Source: Candidatus Collierbacteria bacterium (GTDB lineage Bacteria; Patescibacteriota; Microgenomatia; UBA1400; MFAQ01). From it: a stretch of DNA of 31,356 nucleotides. Positions 1-9,001 of this stretch are shown here, one piece after another; the first letter of the stretch is position 1, and every line of letters begins with the position of its first letter. The position numbers and the translations under genes are program-made. Under the pieces are notes generated by a model. It was not told the origin of the DNA. It made no database searches and saw nothing but the letters and a program-made list of their open reading frames with translations. The DNA lies in the NCBI GenBank assembly GCA_023245265.1, contig JAHFKQ010000003.1, positions 1 through 31,356 on the forward strand, in the 5' to 3' direction.

Positions 1-527
1 GCTTCGATGTGCAAACGGGACTCACCACGGAGGTCACGGGCGGAGCCAAGGCCACCAAAAGGAATACGGGCGATGGGACGGCCCAGCGCTTCGGAGAGAG
101 CATAAGCAAAAGTAGTTTTACCGGTACCGACGAGACCGACCAAGCAGAGAATGGGGGCACGGGCGACACCAAGGTTCCTGGTCTGGCGAAGTTTCAGAAC
201 CGCCATATACTCAATAATTCTTTCTTTGACGGACTCCATACCGTAGTGACTTTTGTCCATGGAGGCTTTAATGGAGGTTAAATCTATCGGTTTATCTACG
301 CGCTTGTCCCAAGGAATTTTGACGATCCAATCGATATAATGCGAGACTTTTTCGAACTCTTCGGAATAAAAGCCTTGGGTAAACATGCGCTCGAGACGGG
401 CGACCATATCGAGAGCTTTTTGTTTTAGCTCAGGCGGCATAACAACGCCTTCGAGTTTTTTGTTCAGCAAATCAAGGTCGCGCCGAGCGATTGAGTTAGT
501 GTCCGTGGTGGGGGCGGGGTTATCCAT
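1..527 (-). CDS. lon: Lon-type ATP-dependent protease, N-terminal part (runs off window)
   Basis: The first 175 residues of an AAA+ protease of the Lon family, a cytoplasmic enzyme that degrades misfolded and regulatory proteins. The start is the ATG at 527-525. Residues about 60-110 match the conserved Lon segment before the ATPase domain (DWIVKIPWDK, then HYGMESVKERIIEY). A Walker A motif GLVGTGKT lies at residues 131-138, followed by the PFGGL...RGESR region. The AAA+ lid and the Ser-Lys protease domain lie outside the window. The part before the ATPase is only about 60 residues, whereas typical Lon has roughly 250-300 there, so the substrate-binding LAN domain is nearly absent. The gene follows pnp on the same strand but is separated by pnp's terminator and has its own extended -10 promoter. 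Other AAA+ proteases lack this combination, so the family call is firm. Confidence 0.85.
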   Translation of the reverse strand, partial: MDNPAPTTDTNSIARRDLDLLNKKLEGVVMPPELKQKALDMVARLERMFTQGFYSEEFEKVSHYIDWIVKIPWDKRVDKPIDLTSIKASMDKSHYGMESVKERIIEYMAVLKLRQTRNLGVARAPILCLVGLVGTGKTTFAYALSEALGRPIARIPFGGLGSARDLRGESRLHIE

Positions 528-535
528 CTAGATTC

Positions 536-544
536 ATTCTATCA
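536..544 (-). promoter_or_regulatory. Extended -10 promoter for lon
   Basis: On the minus strand TGA-TAGAAT (544 down to 536) forms an extended -10 element that ends 8 nt before the lon ATG. It begins in the U-tract side of the pnp terminator. No convincing -35 is visible because that position falls inside the hairpin. The mRNA would be nearly leaderless. Confidence 0.45.
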
Positions 545-569
545 AAAAGCCCCATCACTGGGGCTTTTT
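544..569 (-). terminator. Rho-independent terminator of pnp
   Basis: A perfect 10-bp stem (AAAAAGCCCC / GGGGCTTTTT) with a 6-nt loop, ending in a T-rich side on the minus strand. It starts 1 nt beyond the pnp stop codon. Confidence 0.85.
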
Positions 570-570
570 G

Positions 571-2769
<2,199 letters not shown>

Positions 2770-2819
2770 ACCCGGGTCCTTTCTTTTGTTAAAGTCGGCT
2801 GGCCCTGGTCTTGAGAAGA

Positions 2820-2851
2820 AAAAAGAACGAACCCTCGGATTGGCTCTTTTT
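2820..2851 (-). terminator. Putative intergenic terminator/attenuator between rpsO and pnp
   Basis: On the minus strand AAAAAGAGC pairs with GTTCTTTTT (9 bp with one G-U pair, 14-nt loop) and ends in a run of T (the tract reaches TTTTTT). A second, smaller hairpin (GTCTC...GAGAC, 2869-2887) lies just downstream of the rpsO stop. The 120-bp gap between rpsO and pnp holds no other ORF. The hairpins could stop part of the transcription after rpsO and set the pnp level. The stem is A-T rich, so it may be weak. Confidence 0.5.
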
Positions 2852-2889
2852 ACTCCTCAATGACTTTTGTCTCACCTGAGGGGAGACAG

Positions 2890-3177
2890 TTATTGGGCTG
2901 AGCGCAACTGGCTGGTAATTTTAAGAGACTTGGTGATATCTAAGTAATCGGTCGGATTGGACTTACTAAGATAGTTCAGGAGACGGCGGCGTTTGGAAAT
3001 AATCTTCAGGAGACCTCGACGGGAGTGGTTGTCCTTTTTGTGAACCTTCAGGTGGCCGGTCAGCTCCTCAATCTGAGAAGTGAGTAAGGCGATCTGAACG
3101 CGAGGAGAACCAGTGTCTTTGGTACTGGCGGCGAACTTTTTTATGATGTCTAGTTTGGTGTCGGATTTAAGAGCCAT
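2890..3177 (-). CDS. rpsO: Small ribosomal subunit protein uS15
   Basis: A 95-aa primary 16S rRNA-binding protein of the 30S platform. The sequence has the S15 signature: DTGSPRVQIALLTSQIEELTGHLKVHKKDNHSRRGLL (given here as the segment at residues about 21-57), then the basic RRRLLNYL stretch. I use the ATG at 3177, not an in-frame start 84 nt upstream, because the extra 28 residues would be hydrophobic and translated from the promoter and terminator region. There is no Shine-Dalgarno site before this ATG. A strong promoter lies just upstream. It is first in the rpsO-pnp unit. Confidence 0.97.
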   Translation of the reverse strand: MALKSDTKLDIIKKFAASTKDTGSPRVQIALLTSQIEELTGHLKVHKKDNHSRRGLLKIISKRRRLLNYLSKSNPTDYLDITKSLKITSQLRSAQ

Positions 3178-3188
3178 ATCAAGTTGGT

Positions 3189-3217
3189 ATTGTAGCAGAA
3201 AGAACCCAATTTGCCAA
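3189..3217 (-). promoter_or_regulatory. Promoter of rpsO-pnp
   Basis: Minus strand: -35 TTGGCA (3217-3212), 17-bp spacer, extended -10 TGC-TACAAT (3197-3189). The -10 ends 11 nt before the rpsO ATG, which predicts a 5' leader of about 5 nt. Confidence 0.7.
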
Positions 3218-3223
3218 CAGGCA

Positions 3224-3250
3224 CAAAAAAAGACCCCGTTGAGGGGTCTT
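3224..3250 (-). terminator. Rho-independent terminator ending the nusA-infB transcript
   Basis: Perfect 8-bp stem AAGACCCC / GGGGTCTT with a 5-nt loop, followed on the minus strand by seven T. The stop codon of the 97-aa gene (3251-3249) overlaps the first arm. The rpsO promoter starts immediately downstream. Confidence 0.88.
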
Positions 3251-3542
3251 AAAGCAAACAATAGCGGGTTAGTTCTTGCCCAAAACTGGTTTGCAAGGCC
3301 TGGTCGTGGGCTCGAGTGAGAAGAAGTGAGGCGGAGAGAAGAAGGCTCGCCAGAAGCATTTTTCGGTAGGAAGGGGTGTCCAGTTGTCCTCGAGAAATGG
3401 CCAAGGCCTCATCCGCCGGGATAAGGAGATGAGACAAGACCTGATCGGGCAGTGTCAATCCGAGAAGTTGAGCTTGATCGTAGACGAAATGGATTTTGGC
3501 TTCCAAAACCGGGTCGATGGAAAAGAAAATAGCACTTGTCAA
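3249..3542 (-). CDS. Hypothetical protein, last gene of the nusA-infB operon
   Basis: A 97-aa protein that I do not recognise. It starts at TTG (3542-3540). This start is supported by a clear GGAGG Shine-Dalgarno site 6 nt upstream, and the protein ends exactly in the operon terminator, so the gene looks real. The product is mostly helical and Leu/Ala-rich. A hydrophobic stretch (LLASLLLSASLLL, about residues 62-75) could be a membrane or amphipathic helix, but there is no clear signal peptide. It sits 36 nt after the DHH-like gene on the same strand, so it probably belongs to the nusA-infB transcript. No cysteines or catalytic motif stand out apart from a single Cys near the C-terminus. Function unknown. 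Confidence 0.65.
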   Translation of the reverse strand: MTSAIFFSIDPVLEAKIHFVYDQAQLLGLTLPDQVLSHLLIPADEALAISRGQLDTPSYRKMLLASLLLSASLLLTRAHDQALQTSFGQELTRYCLL

Positions 3543-3578
3543 AGTAAACCTCCGGAAAGTAACTTATGGGATATTATA

Positions 3579-4589
3579 CTACTGATCCGAGGCTCGGAAA
3601 ATCTTCGGCTGAGTCCAGTCTTGAGGAACGGGCTCGATGGTTTGGCCGACCAAGTCCGGGGGAAGAGTGTCCAGAGGAGGAAGACCGATGCGGTCGATGG
3701 GAAGTTCGGCCGCGGCCGGCTGATTTTCTTCGAGAGGCAAGGGAATTTCTTCTTGACCGACAGAAAAACTTTCCTCTTCAAAGGACTGATCCGAAAGAGT
3801 GGGAGCAAGAGGAGGTTCAAAAAAGGCCGGAGGAGCAAAACGAGTAGCGAAAGCCGGTTGGTTAGGCAGTTTGGCCCCTTGCTTCATCAGGAAAGAAATG
3901 GCCGAAAAAGTGTCGGCGGTCATGCGGGGACTGGTTAGGTTTTTGGTTTCGGAATAAATAGAACTCAAAAGATTCTTGGCGGCGTCGGGAGACGGCTTGA
4001 AGCCGGCTTTGTCCAAAAGAACGGTAATTTGCTCGGCAAAAGAGTTAAAACTTTGGTGAAGTAGATGTTCGGTGAATGAAGCAGGGCGAGGACTAAGATT
4101 GAGGCTTAAGATGGTAGCTTGGTCCAGAAAGGCTTTTTCATCGGCATAAATTTTACCCAATTCCTCCAAAGAGTTTATTCCCATGGTAATGACGAGATCG
4201 GCGACCGCGCCGGAATAGGAATATTTGACATTGCTGACATCGGGAACGGGTGCGCCGGCCTTCGGTTTGATCATTAGATAAAACTTGCCGTCCGGTCGAA
4301 CATCGTAGTCGACTTTTTCCAAATCATCTTCGTGATAATTAAAGGAAATAATCAAGTTCTTGGCCCCGATACTATCAACAATTTCTCCGGCTCCCAAAAT
4401 CCCAGGACTAACATGGACTTCACTGCCACAGCCAATTTGTGATTTTTTTCCGGCGGATAGAAGAGAAAGATGCAAACTTAAACCGGCTGAGACCATATCG
4501 GCAGATGGATCACCGGGGAGAATAACGATAACCGACTTGGCGGACTCGAGTAACTTGGCGGCAGAAACAAATTGATTTTGATCTTCCAT
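3579..4589 (-). CDS. Degenerate DHH-superfamily-like protein in the infB operon
   Basis: A 336-aa protein 2 nt after infB. Residues about 11-60 resemble the start of DHH phosphoesterases such as NrnA, which cleave nanoRNA and pAp: a VIVILPGDPSAD segment followed by an AGLSLHLSLLSAGKK helix, in place of the usual HxxPDxDAxGS...LGK. The metal-binding His and first Asp of that motif are not kept, and no DHH triplet occurs anywhere. The middle (about 150-245) still looks like the linker between the DHH and DHHA1 domains (SSIYSETKNLTSPRMTADTF). The C-terminal 90 residues are Pro/Glu-rich and probably disordered. In many bacteria an active DHH gene sits in the nusA-infB-rbfA-nrnA cluster, so position supports homology. 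I infer a protein that has lost phosphoesterase activity. Confidence 0.6.
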   Translation of the reverse strand: MEDQNQFVSAAKLLESAKSVIVILPGDPSADMVSAGLSLHLSLLSAGKKSQIGCGSEVHVSPGILGAGEIVDSIGAKNLIISFNYHEDDLEKVDYDVRPDGKFYLMIKPKAGAPVPDVSNVKYSYSGAVADLVITMGINSLEELGKIYADEKAFLDQATILSLNLSPRPASFTEHLLHQSFNSFAEQITVLLDKAGFKPSPDAAKNLLSSIYSETKNLTSPRMTADTFSAISFLMKQGAKLPNQPAFATRFAPPAFFEPPLAPTLSDQSFEEESFSVGQEEIPLPLEENQPAAAELPIDRIGLPPLDTLPPDLVGQTIEPVPQDWTQPKIFRASDQ

Positions 4590-4591
4590 AA

Positions 4592-6001
4592 CTAGGATTC
4601 TACAGCAGTCGCCGTGATTATGTCACCGGGTTTGAGATCCATTTTGGGCGATAAAACCAAACCACATTCTTGGTCTTTTTTAACTTCATCGACATTGGCT
4701 TTACCCACTTGAATGGAAGAAACTCGTGAAGACTGGATTTGATCATGGAGTTTGATCTTACCGGAGTTGACCAGACAACCATAAACGATGGTGCCTTTAA
4801 AATTGAAAACTTTGAGAACGGTGGCTTGGCCGGTTTCAATTATTTTGGGTCCCTGGGCCAGAGTTTTTTTATCTTGAAGACCCTTTAAATAATCAAAGAG
4901 TTGATAGATGATGCGGAAGTTCGTGAACTTTACTTTTTCAATTTCGGCTAATCTGGCGACATTACTACCGATGCGGACATTAAATCCTAAAATCTCGGCA
5001 CCGGCGGCAGAGGCAGTCTCAATGTCCGAATCGGTAACATTCCCCACCGACGAGGCCACGATGTTGGCCTGATTTTTGATAAAACCTAAGACGGCTTCAA
5101 GAGACCCTTGAACATCGGCTTTCAAAAGAATCGTGGGTTTTTCGGAATCAAAAAGAGTGGCTTCTGCACTCGACTCGATACCGGAAGAGGCTTCGGGAGT
5201 GGTTAAGAGATTGGTCAGAAGATCGCCAACGCTAGGCACTTCGGCAAGCCCAATGACTTGAAAAGGCATCGAGGGAGGAGCCGAGGTGATGGTTTTACCG
5301 GTGAAATCAATCATGGACCGGATCTTGCCAATATTTTTTTTGGCCAAGAAAAGATTGTCATTTTTATTAAACACCCCACTTTTAACCAGTAAGGTGGCCA
5401 AAGGGCCGATTTGGGGATGGAGTGAGGACTCAATTACCAAAGCGGTGGCGGGGATGTCGGCAGAGTTATCTTTGAGTTCTTCAAGTTCGGCCAAAAGTAA
5501 AATTATTTCCAATAATTCATCGACACCGACGCCGGTCTTGGCTGAAATATTAACGAAAGGGATATTACCACCATAACCTTCCAAATAAACATTGTTGTTG
5601 GCTAAATCCGTTTTGACTCGATCCGGATTAACTCCCGGAAGGTCGACTTTGTTGACCGCGACAACAAAAGGAATACCGGCGGACTTAATGTGTTCGATGG
5701 ACTCGACAGTTTGAGGCATGACAGAGTCATCGGCGGCGACGACCAAGACCGCGACATCGGCGGCTTGACCACCACGACGACGCATAGCCGAAAAAGCGGA
5801 GTGACCGGGAGTATCGATAAAGGTAATTTTATGGCCGTGATGTTCGATCTGATACGCTCCGATAGCCTGAGTAATACCACCAACTTCACCGGCGGCCACC
5901 TGAGCATGACGAATGCGATCCAAAAGCGAGGTCTTGCCGTGATCGACGTGCCCAAGAATAGTAACCACGGGAGGTCTCGTGGCCGAGGTATTTTCTGGCA
6001 T
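4592..6001 (-). CDS. infB: Translation initiation factor IF-2, short form
   Basis: GTPase that brings initiator tRNA to the ribosome and promotes subunit joining. All G motifs are present: G1 GHVDHGKT (17-24), GGITQAIGAY switch I (about 41-50), G3 DTPGH (63-67), G4 NKVD (117-120), G5 SAK near residue 153. Domain II follows, then the C-terminal region with SLEAVLGFI and the SDIETASAAGAEILGFNVR segment of domain III, and a final beta-barrel domain. At 469 aa it lacks the whole N-terminal extension found in most bacterial IF-2 (700-900 aa) and starts only about 10 residues before the G domain. The ATG at 6001 lies 9 nt after nusA's stop, so translation is probably linked to nusA. No Shine-Dalgarno site is visible. 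Confidence 0.97.
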   Translation of the reverse strand: MPENTSATRPPVVTILGHVDHGKTSLLDRIRHAQVAAGEVGGITQAIGAYQIEHHGHKITFIDTPGHSAFSAMRRRGGQAADVAVLVVAADDSVMPQTVESIEHIKSAGIPFVVAVNKVDLPGVNPDRVKTDLANNNVYLEGYGGNIPFVNISAKTGVGVDELLEIILLLAELEELKDNSADIPATALVIESSLHPQIGPLATLLVKSGVFNKNDNLFLAKKNIGKIRSMIDFTGKTITSAPPSMPFQVIGLAEVPSVGDLLTNLLTTPEASSGIESSAEATLFDSEKPTILLKADVQGSLEAVLGFIKNQANIVASSVGNVTDSDIETASAAGAEILGFNVRIGSNVARLAEIEKVKFTNFRIIYQLFDYLKGLQDKKTLAQGPKIIETGQATVLKVFNFKGTIVYGCLVNSGKIKLHDQIQSSRVSSIQVGKANVDEVKKDQECGLVLSPKMDLKPGDIITATAVES

Positions 6002-6010
6002 AGGATTTAA

Positions 6011-7216
6011 TTAGCTTTTATAAGAGGCGAGCTGGACTTTGATTTTTTCCAGGCTTTTGGGACCCAGTCCTTTAACCTTGTCCAACTTGTCTTCCATGAG
6101 ATCTTCAATGTGGGTGAGACCGGCTTCGACCAAGAGATTTCTGGACTTGGTGTCCAGTCCCAGCTGGTCAATTTCAAATTCCTCGGTGCCGGTGGCGACG
6201 ATGGCAGTATCTTCAGTCGCTTTATCGGAGATGATGCGGAGTTTGGAGCCAGTGAGTTTGGCAGCCAGTTTCACATTTTGACCACCACGGCCAATTGCTA
6301 AAGAAAGCTGATCATCCGGAACAGTGATAGTGGTCTCACCGGAGTGTTTGTCAAAGACGATGGTTAAACCTTCAGCGGGGGCCAAGGCAGACTTAATAAA
6401 CTTGTCTTTTTCCTCGGAGAACTGAATGATATCGATTTTTTCGTTATTTAATTCATTGATGACGGCTTGAACGCGAACTCCTTTTTGACCGACACAGGAT
6501 CCAACCGGATCAACACCGGCTTGGGTAGATTCGACAGCGACTTTGGAGCGGGACCCCGGCTCGCGGGCAATAGCTTTAATTAAGACAGCACCGGAGTTGA
6601 CCTCGGGAACCTCTCTTTGGAAAAGTCCGGCCAAGAGATGATCATCGGCGCGGGAAACAATAATTTGCTTTCCTTTAATAGTCTCAGTGATTTCTTTAAG
6701 GTAAACGCTGAGGCGAGAGTTTAAGCGATAGTACTCAGTGTGAACTTGTTCCTCAGGAGGCATGACAGCCTGGCCACGGCCGAGGTCGATAACCACATTG
6801 CGGCCGTCCATGCGCTGGACCATACCGGACATGACTTCGCCAAGGTGCTCTTGATACTCAGAAAGGACAGCGTCTCGCTCAGCCTCGCGAATGGTTTGGA
6901 GAATGACTTGTTTGGCGGCCTGAGCGGCAATACGACCAAAACCCGGAGGGGTGATTTCTTTGAGTTCTTTCTTTTTGGCATCCTCTTTACCCACAAAAAG
7001 GCGGAATTGGCCATTATCTGAATCAACATCGGCACTGACGATGAGCTCATCTTCCTCGAACTTGAGGGCCTGTTCCGGATAATCCTTCTTAAAAGAGGCG
7101 ACTAAAGCATCGTTGATAGCCTTTAAAACGGTATCCGTGGAGATTCCTCGTTCGGAGCAGATTTGGTTAATGGCGGCGGCAAATTCGGTACGGGCCGATA
7201 AAGTTTGGGTATCCAT
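6011..7216 (-). CDS. nusA: Transcription termination/antitermination factor NusA
   Basis: RNA polymerase-binding elongation factor, 401 aa. Domains: N-terminal RNAP-binding domain (about 1-123), S1 (about 127-190), KH1 with GQKG (243-246), KH2 with GRGG (309-312), and one helix-hairpin-helix repeat at the C-terminus (about 350-398, with KGLGPKSLEKI). It is first in the nusA-infB-DHH-like-hypothetical series. rimP, which usually precedes nusA, is missing: the next gene upstream is divergent and unrelated. No Shine-Dalgarno site precedes the ATG at 7216; the upstream 25 nt are A/T only apart from a few bases. Confidence 0.96.
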   Translation of the reverse strand: MDTQTLSARTEFAAAINQICSERGISTDTVLKAINDALVASFKKDYPEQALKFEEDELIVSADVDSDNGQFRLFVGKEDAKKKELKEITPPGFGRIAAQAAKQVILQTIREAERDAVLSEYQEHLGEVMSGMVQRMDGRNVVIDLGRGQAVMPPEEQVHTEYYRLNSRLSVYLKEITETIKGKQIIVSRADDHLLAGLFQREVPEVNSGAVLIKAIAREPGSRSKVAVESTQAGVDPVGSCVGQKGVRVQAVINELNNEKIDIIQFSEEKDKFIKSALAPAEGLTIVFDKHSGETTITVPDDQLSLAIGRGGQNVKLAAKLTGSKLRIISDKATEDTAIVATGTEEFEIDQLGLDTKSRNLLVEAGLTHIEDLMEDKLDKVKGLGPKSLEKIKVQLASYKS

Positions 7217-7287
7217 AGTTTTTATATTTTATTTTTTGTTAAAAAAGACGACCTACGCCGCCCTTAAATAACTCACTTATCCTGCCT

Positions 7288-7296
7288 ATTGTAGCA
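7288..7296 (-). promoter_or_regulatory. Possible extended -10 promoter for nusA
   Basis: Minus strand TGC-TACAAT (7296-7288), the same 9-nt element as in the rpsO promoter. The -35 position is poor (CCTCTA). It would give a leader of about 65 nt. The 143-bp gap between nusA and the plus-strand gene at 7360 otherwise shows an A/T-rich stretch and a plus-strand TAGAAT. Confidence 0.35.
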
Positions 7297-7319
7297 TAAA
7301 TAGCGGCGACTAGAGGTGC

Positions 7320-7325
7320 TAGAAT
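7320..7325 (+). promoter_or_regulatory. Possible -10 element for the gene at 7360
   Basis: TAGAAT in the context GTGCTAGAATACG, 34 nt before the ATG. The matching -35 (TAAATA at 7297-7302) is weak, so this is tentative. A GGAGG Shine-Dalgarno site lies at 7350-7354. Confidence 0.35.
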
Positions 7326-7359
7326 ACGGGCAGCAAGTCCATTAAAAGCGGAGGTTTAG

Positions 7360-7671
7360 ATGCCAACCAGAGAAGAGGTCGAGAAATTGAACCCGGATCA
7401 ATCCTATTGGATAGGATTTCATTCCGTCCACAACGATGAGTTCGCCTGGCAATCTGAAGTGATCAATATTTTATTAGGGCTCGTCGGAAGCCGAAAGAGA
7501 GCTAAAGTGGTCATCCATGAAGATGCCATCCGAGCCAGTGGCATCTGGACTCAAGAAGAAGCCGGCGAGGTGGCCAACAGATTGATCATTGGGCCGGACG
7601 GAAACTTCTTTGATCCGAAAATGAAAAAAGGATTTCCTCGATTACTGCAGTATTTTGGTTTCATTCGCTAG
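7360..7671 (+). CDS. Hypothetical protein (ORFan)
   Basis: A 103-aa soluble protein that I do not recognise. The ATG follows a GGAGG Shine-Dalgarno site by 5 nt, and a strong terminator lies directly after the stop, so the gene is a complete single-gene transcription unit. The sequence is charged, with tryptophans in SYWIGFHSVHNDEFAWQS and ASGIWTQEEAGEVANRL. It has no cysteines, signal peptide or membrane segment. It stands alone between the divergent nusA operon and the convergent HD-domain gene. Function unknown. Confidence 0.7.
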   Translation: MPTREEVEKLNPDQSYWIGFHSVHNDEFAWQSEVINILLGLVGSRKRAKVVIHEDAIRASGIWTQEEAGEVANRLIIGPDGNFFDPKMKKGFPRLLQYFGFIR

Positions 7672-7678
7672 AGCTTCA

Positions 7679-7700
7679 CCCCGCCAAGAGCGGGGTTTTT
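7679..7700 (+). terminator. Rho-independent terminator after the 103-aa gene
   Basis: Stem CCCCGC / GCGGGG with loop CAAGA, followed by five T on the plus strand. The HD-domain gene from the other strand ends inside the T run (stop 7701-7699). The minus-strand side lacks a T tract, so termination is probably one-way. Confidence 0.85.
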
Positions 7701-8286
7701 ATGACCTTCGATCCGCGGTCCAGCCGGTTTTGCCCCACCAATCACTTGGTTTTTGGGACATAATCTCGGTGGCCATGGCCCGAGCTGACTTGGTGTGGAG
7801 TCGTTTAAACTGTTCGTTGTCCTTTAGCCAGAGAGCGGCTTCTTGATTCCCCTGCCAGGCGTACTCTTTCAGTAGCAAAATTTGGTCCAAAAAATCGGCG
7901 TCTTTGGCTAATTTAGATTCGAGAGATTTTCGGTCTTCATATTCTGAGTTGATTAGTAGCAGTTCCGCCGACATTGGAAGAACAGAAAGTTGATCTCTGA
8001 CGACATCCTGGTCATAAGTTTGGATATATTTTTTATGGACCCAGTTTTGATCTCCAGTACGGGTTTCACCGGAGTCATGAAACAGACACATCAGAAGTAC
8101 TTTGTATGGATCAGCTTTTTCAAGCTTGGCTAAAAACCAGCCGATGGCGGTGACGCGATACGAATGGGAGGCAATGTTGTCCGAGAGGTCATTCGTAAGG
8201 AGAGTTTGGCGATGGCTTCTAGCTGTTTTGCGTAAAGTCCCCAGCTCGTAGAGAAAGTGAGTGATCTTGGTTAGTTTTTTACTCAT
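7699..8286 (-). CDS. HD-domain 5'-deoxynucleotidase-like hydrolase (YfbR/HDDC2 type)
   Basis: A 195-aa HD-superfamily phosphohydrolase. Metal ligands are visible: H41 (in ASHSYRV), H70-D71 (FHDSGE), and an Asp in KDADFLD (about 129-134). The pattern HDSGETRTGD is the HD..E...GD motif of the HDDC2/YfbR branch, whose studied members dephosphorylate deoxynucleoside monophosphates. The start ATG (8286-8284) overlaps the stop TGA of the upstream 197-aa gene (ATGA), so the two are translationally coupled. The divergent nrdR and dcd genes strengthen a role in deoxynucleotide pool control. The exact substrate is inferred, not shown. Confidence 0.82.
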   Translation of the reverse strand: MSKKLTKITHFLYELGTLRKTARSHRQTLLTNDLSDNIASHSYRVTAIGWFLAKLEKADPYKVLLMCLFHDSGETRTGDQNWVHKKYIQTYDQDVVRDQLSVLPMSAELLLINSEYEDRKSLESKLAKDADFLDQILLLKEYAWQGNQEAALWLKDNEQFKRLHTKSARAMATEIMSQKPSDWWGKTGWTADRRS

Positions 8287-8876
8287 CTTTTGATTTGAAG
8301 AATCTTAGCAGATTGATAGAGATCTTCAATACTGCCCTTTTGCCACCAAGAGGAGACATCTGAATTAGGAATTAGCTCGGGGTTAACGGCAGGAATATGA
8401 CCAGGTCCCCAGGCCCAGCCTGCTGGCCAAGTGGCAGGATCGGTGTGGGGCTTGCCTTCGCGAATTTGAATTGGCTCGGTGCCGCGAAACTTTAAACCAA
8501 GAAATAACTCTAAAGCGAGGTTTAAGGCGACATGATGAAATTGGTTGGGTCTACCAGGCTGGTTGACAAGAGCGAGAGGGTTAAACGCTTCCTCCCTGCT
8601 AACTTGATCTTTATCATAACCATACGAGAAGTTGTCCGTAAGAAAGATGGCTTCTTCCTGGTGGTTTTCAAAATATAAAATGTAACCTTCTACATAGTGC
8701 TGAAAAACCTGATCAAAGTTTAGGACCTGGCCGTCGGCTAGTTGCCAAGCCAGTCTCCAGTTCCCTTCACCATAAATATGGTTCCAACTTGCGATCTGTT
8801 CATCTTTGCCCTTGCCTTGATATCCAGGCCGACCAACGGTTTCCCAGTTTTGAGAGGATTCTTTTTCTTTGATCAT
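8283..8876 (-). CDS. Uncharacterised 197-aa protein coupled to the HD nucleotidase
   Basis: I do not recognise a named family. I use the ATG at 8876. A longer open frame to 9035 exists, but it would run through the control region, overlap nrdR and add an A/T-coded hydrophobic stretch. The protein is rich in Trp, Tyr and Phe. Features include GEGNWRLAW (about 39-47), a run of aromatic and acidic residues (QHYVEGYILYFENHQEEA), NQFHHVALNLALELFLGLKFRG, and a Trp/Pro/Gly segment (ATWPAGWAWGPGHIP) before a C-terminal SSWWQKGSIEDLYQSAK. The clustered aromatics and conserved-looking Asp/His/Gln suggest a ligand-binding or enzymatic globular protein. No signal peptide. It is first in a two-gene operon with the HD nucleotidase, and an NrdR-box-like site lies 22 nt upstream of the ATG. 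A link to nucleotide metabolism is inferred from context. Confidence 0.75.
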   Translation of the reverse strand: MIKEKESSQNWETVGRPGYQGKGKDEQIASWNHIYGEGNWRLAWQLADGQVLNFDQVFQHYVEGYILYFENHQEEAIFLTDNFSYGYDKDQVSREEAFNPLALVNQPGRPNQFHHVALNLALELFLGLKFRGTEPIQIREGKPHTDPATWPAGWAWGPGHIPAVNPELIPNSDVSSWWQKGSIEDLYQSAKILQIKR

Positions 8877-8883
8877 AATCAAG

Positions 8884-8889
8884 AATATA
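8884..8889 (-). promoter_or_regulatory. Putative -10 of the 197-aa gene / HD nucleotidase operon
   Basis: Minus strand TATATT ends 7 nt before the ATG at 8876. The -35 position is weak, and it overlaps a second, imperfect NrdR-box-like core (8883-8892, 8 of 10 positions). Confidence 0.35.
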
Positions 8890-8897
8890 TTTGATAA

Positions 8898-8907
8898 CAA
8901 TATATTG
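8898..8907. promoter_or_regulatory. NrdR-box-like palindrome, distal to nrdR
   Basis: CAATATATTG is a perfect 10-bp palindrome that fits the NrdR-box core CWATATATWG. It would lie between the -35 and -10 of the minus-strand operon, where a bound repressor would block RNA polymerase. The neighbouring nrdR gene gives the match weight. Confidence 0.55.
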
Positions 8908-8946
8908 ATAGAACATGATATAGCCATAAAATCAAGCGTAATAGCC

Positions 8947-8987
8947 TTGACACAAAGATAAAATAGTACTAAAACTAAAAATATAAT
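8947..8987 (+). promoter_or_regulatory. Promoter region of nrdR
   Basis: A perfect -35 TTGACA (8947-8952) is followed after 17 bp by TAAAAC (8970-8975). A perfect TATAAT lies at 8982-8987 but without a good -35. Either would give a short leader with no Shine-Dalgarno site. Confidence 0.5.
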
Positions 8988-8989
8988 AA

Positions 8990-8999
8990 CTATATATAG
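8990..8999. promoter_or_regulatory. NrdR-box-like palindrome at the nrdR start
   Basis: CTATATATAG is a perfect palindrome fitting CWATATATWG. It ends 2 nt before the nrdR ATG and overlaps the expected transcription start, consistent with autoregulation. Confidence 0.5.
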
Positions 9000-9001
9000 A
9001 C

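Noticed and set aside
3384..3938. 184-aa plus-strand ORF
   Set aside because: Antisense to the 97-aa and DHH-like genes, both better supported by SD, terminator and operon position.
7679..7701. Bidirectional terminator for the HD gene
   Set aside because: The minus-strand side lacks a T run (TGAAGC follows the stem), so I call it plus-strand only.
8883..8923. Tandem NrdR boxes with the standard three-turn spacing
   Set aside because: Two weak cores at 8883-8892 and 8914-8923 are 31 bp apart centre to centre, but each matches only 8 of 10 positions in A/T-rich DNA; I list only the two perfect cores.
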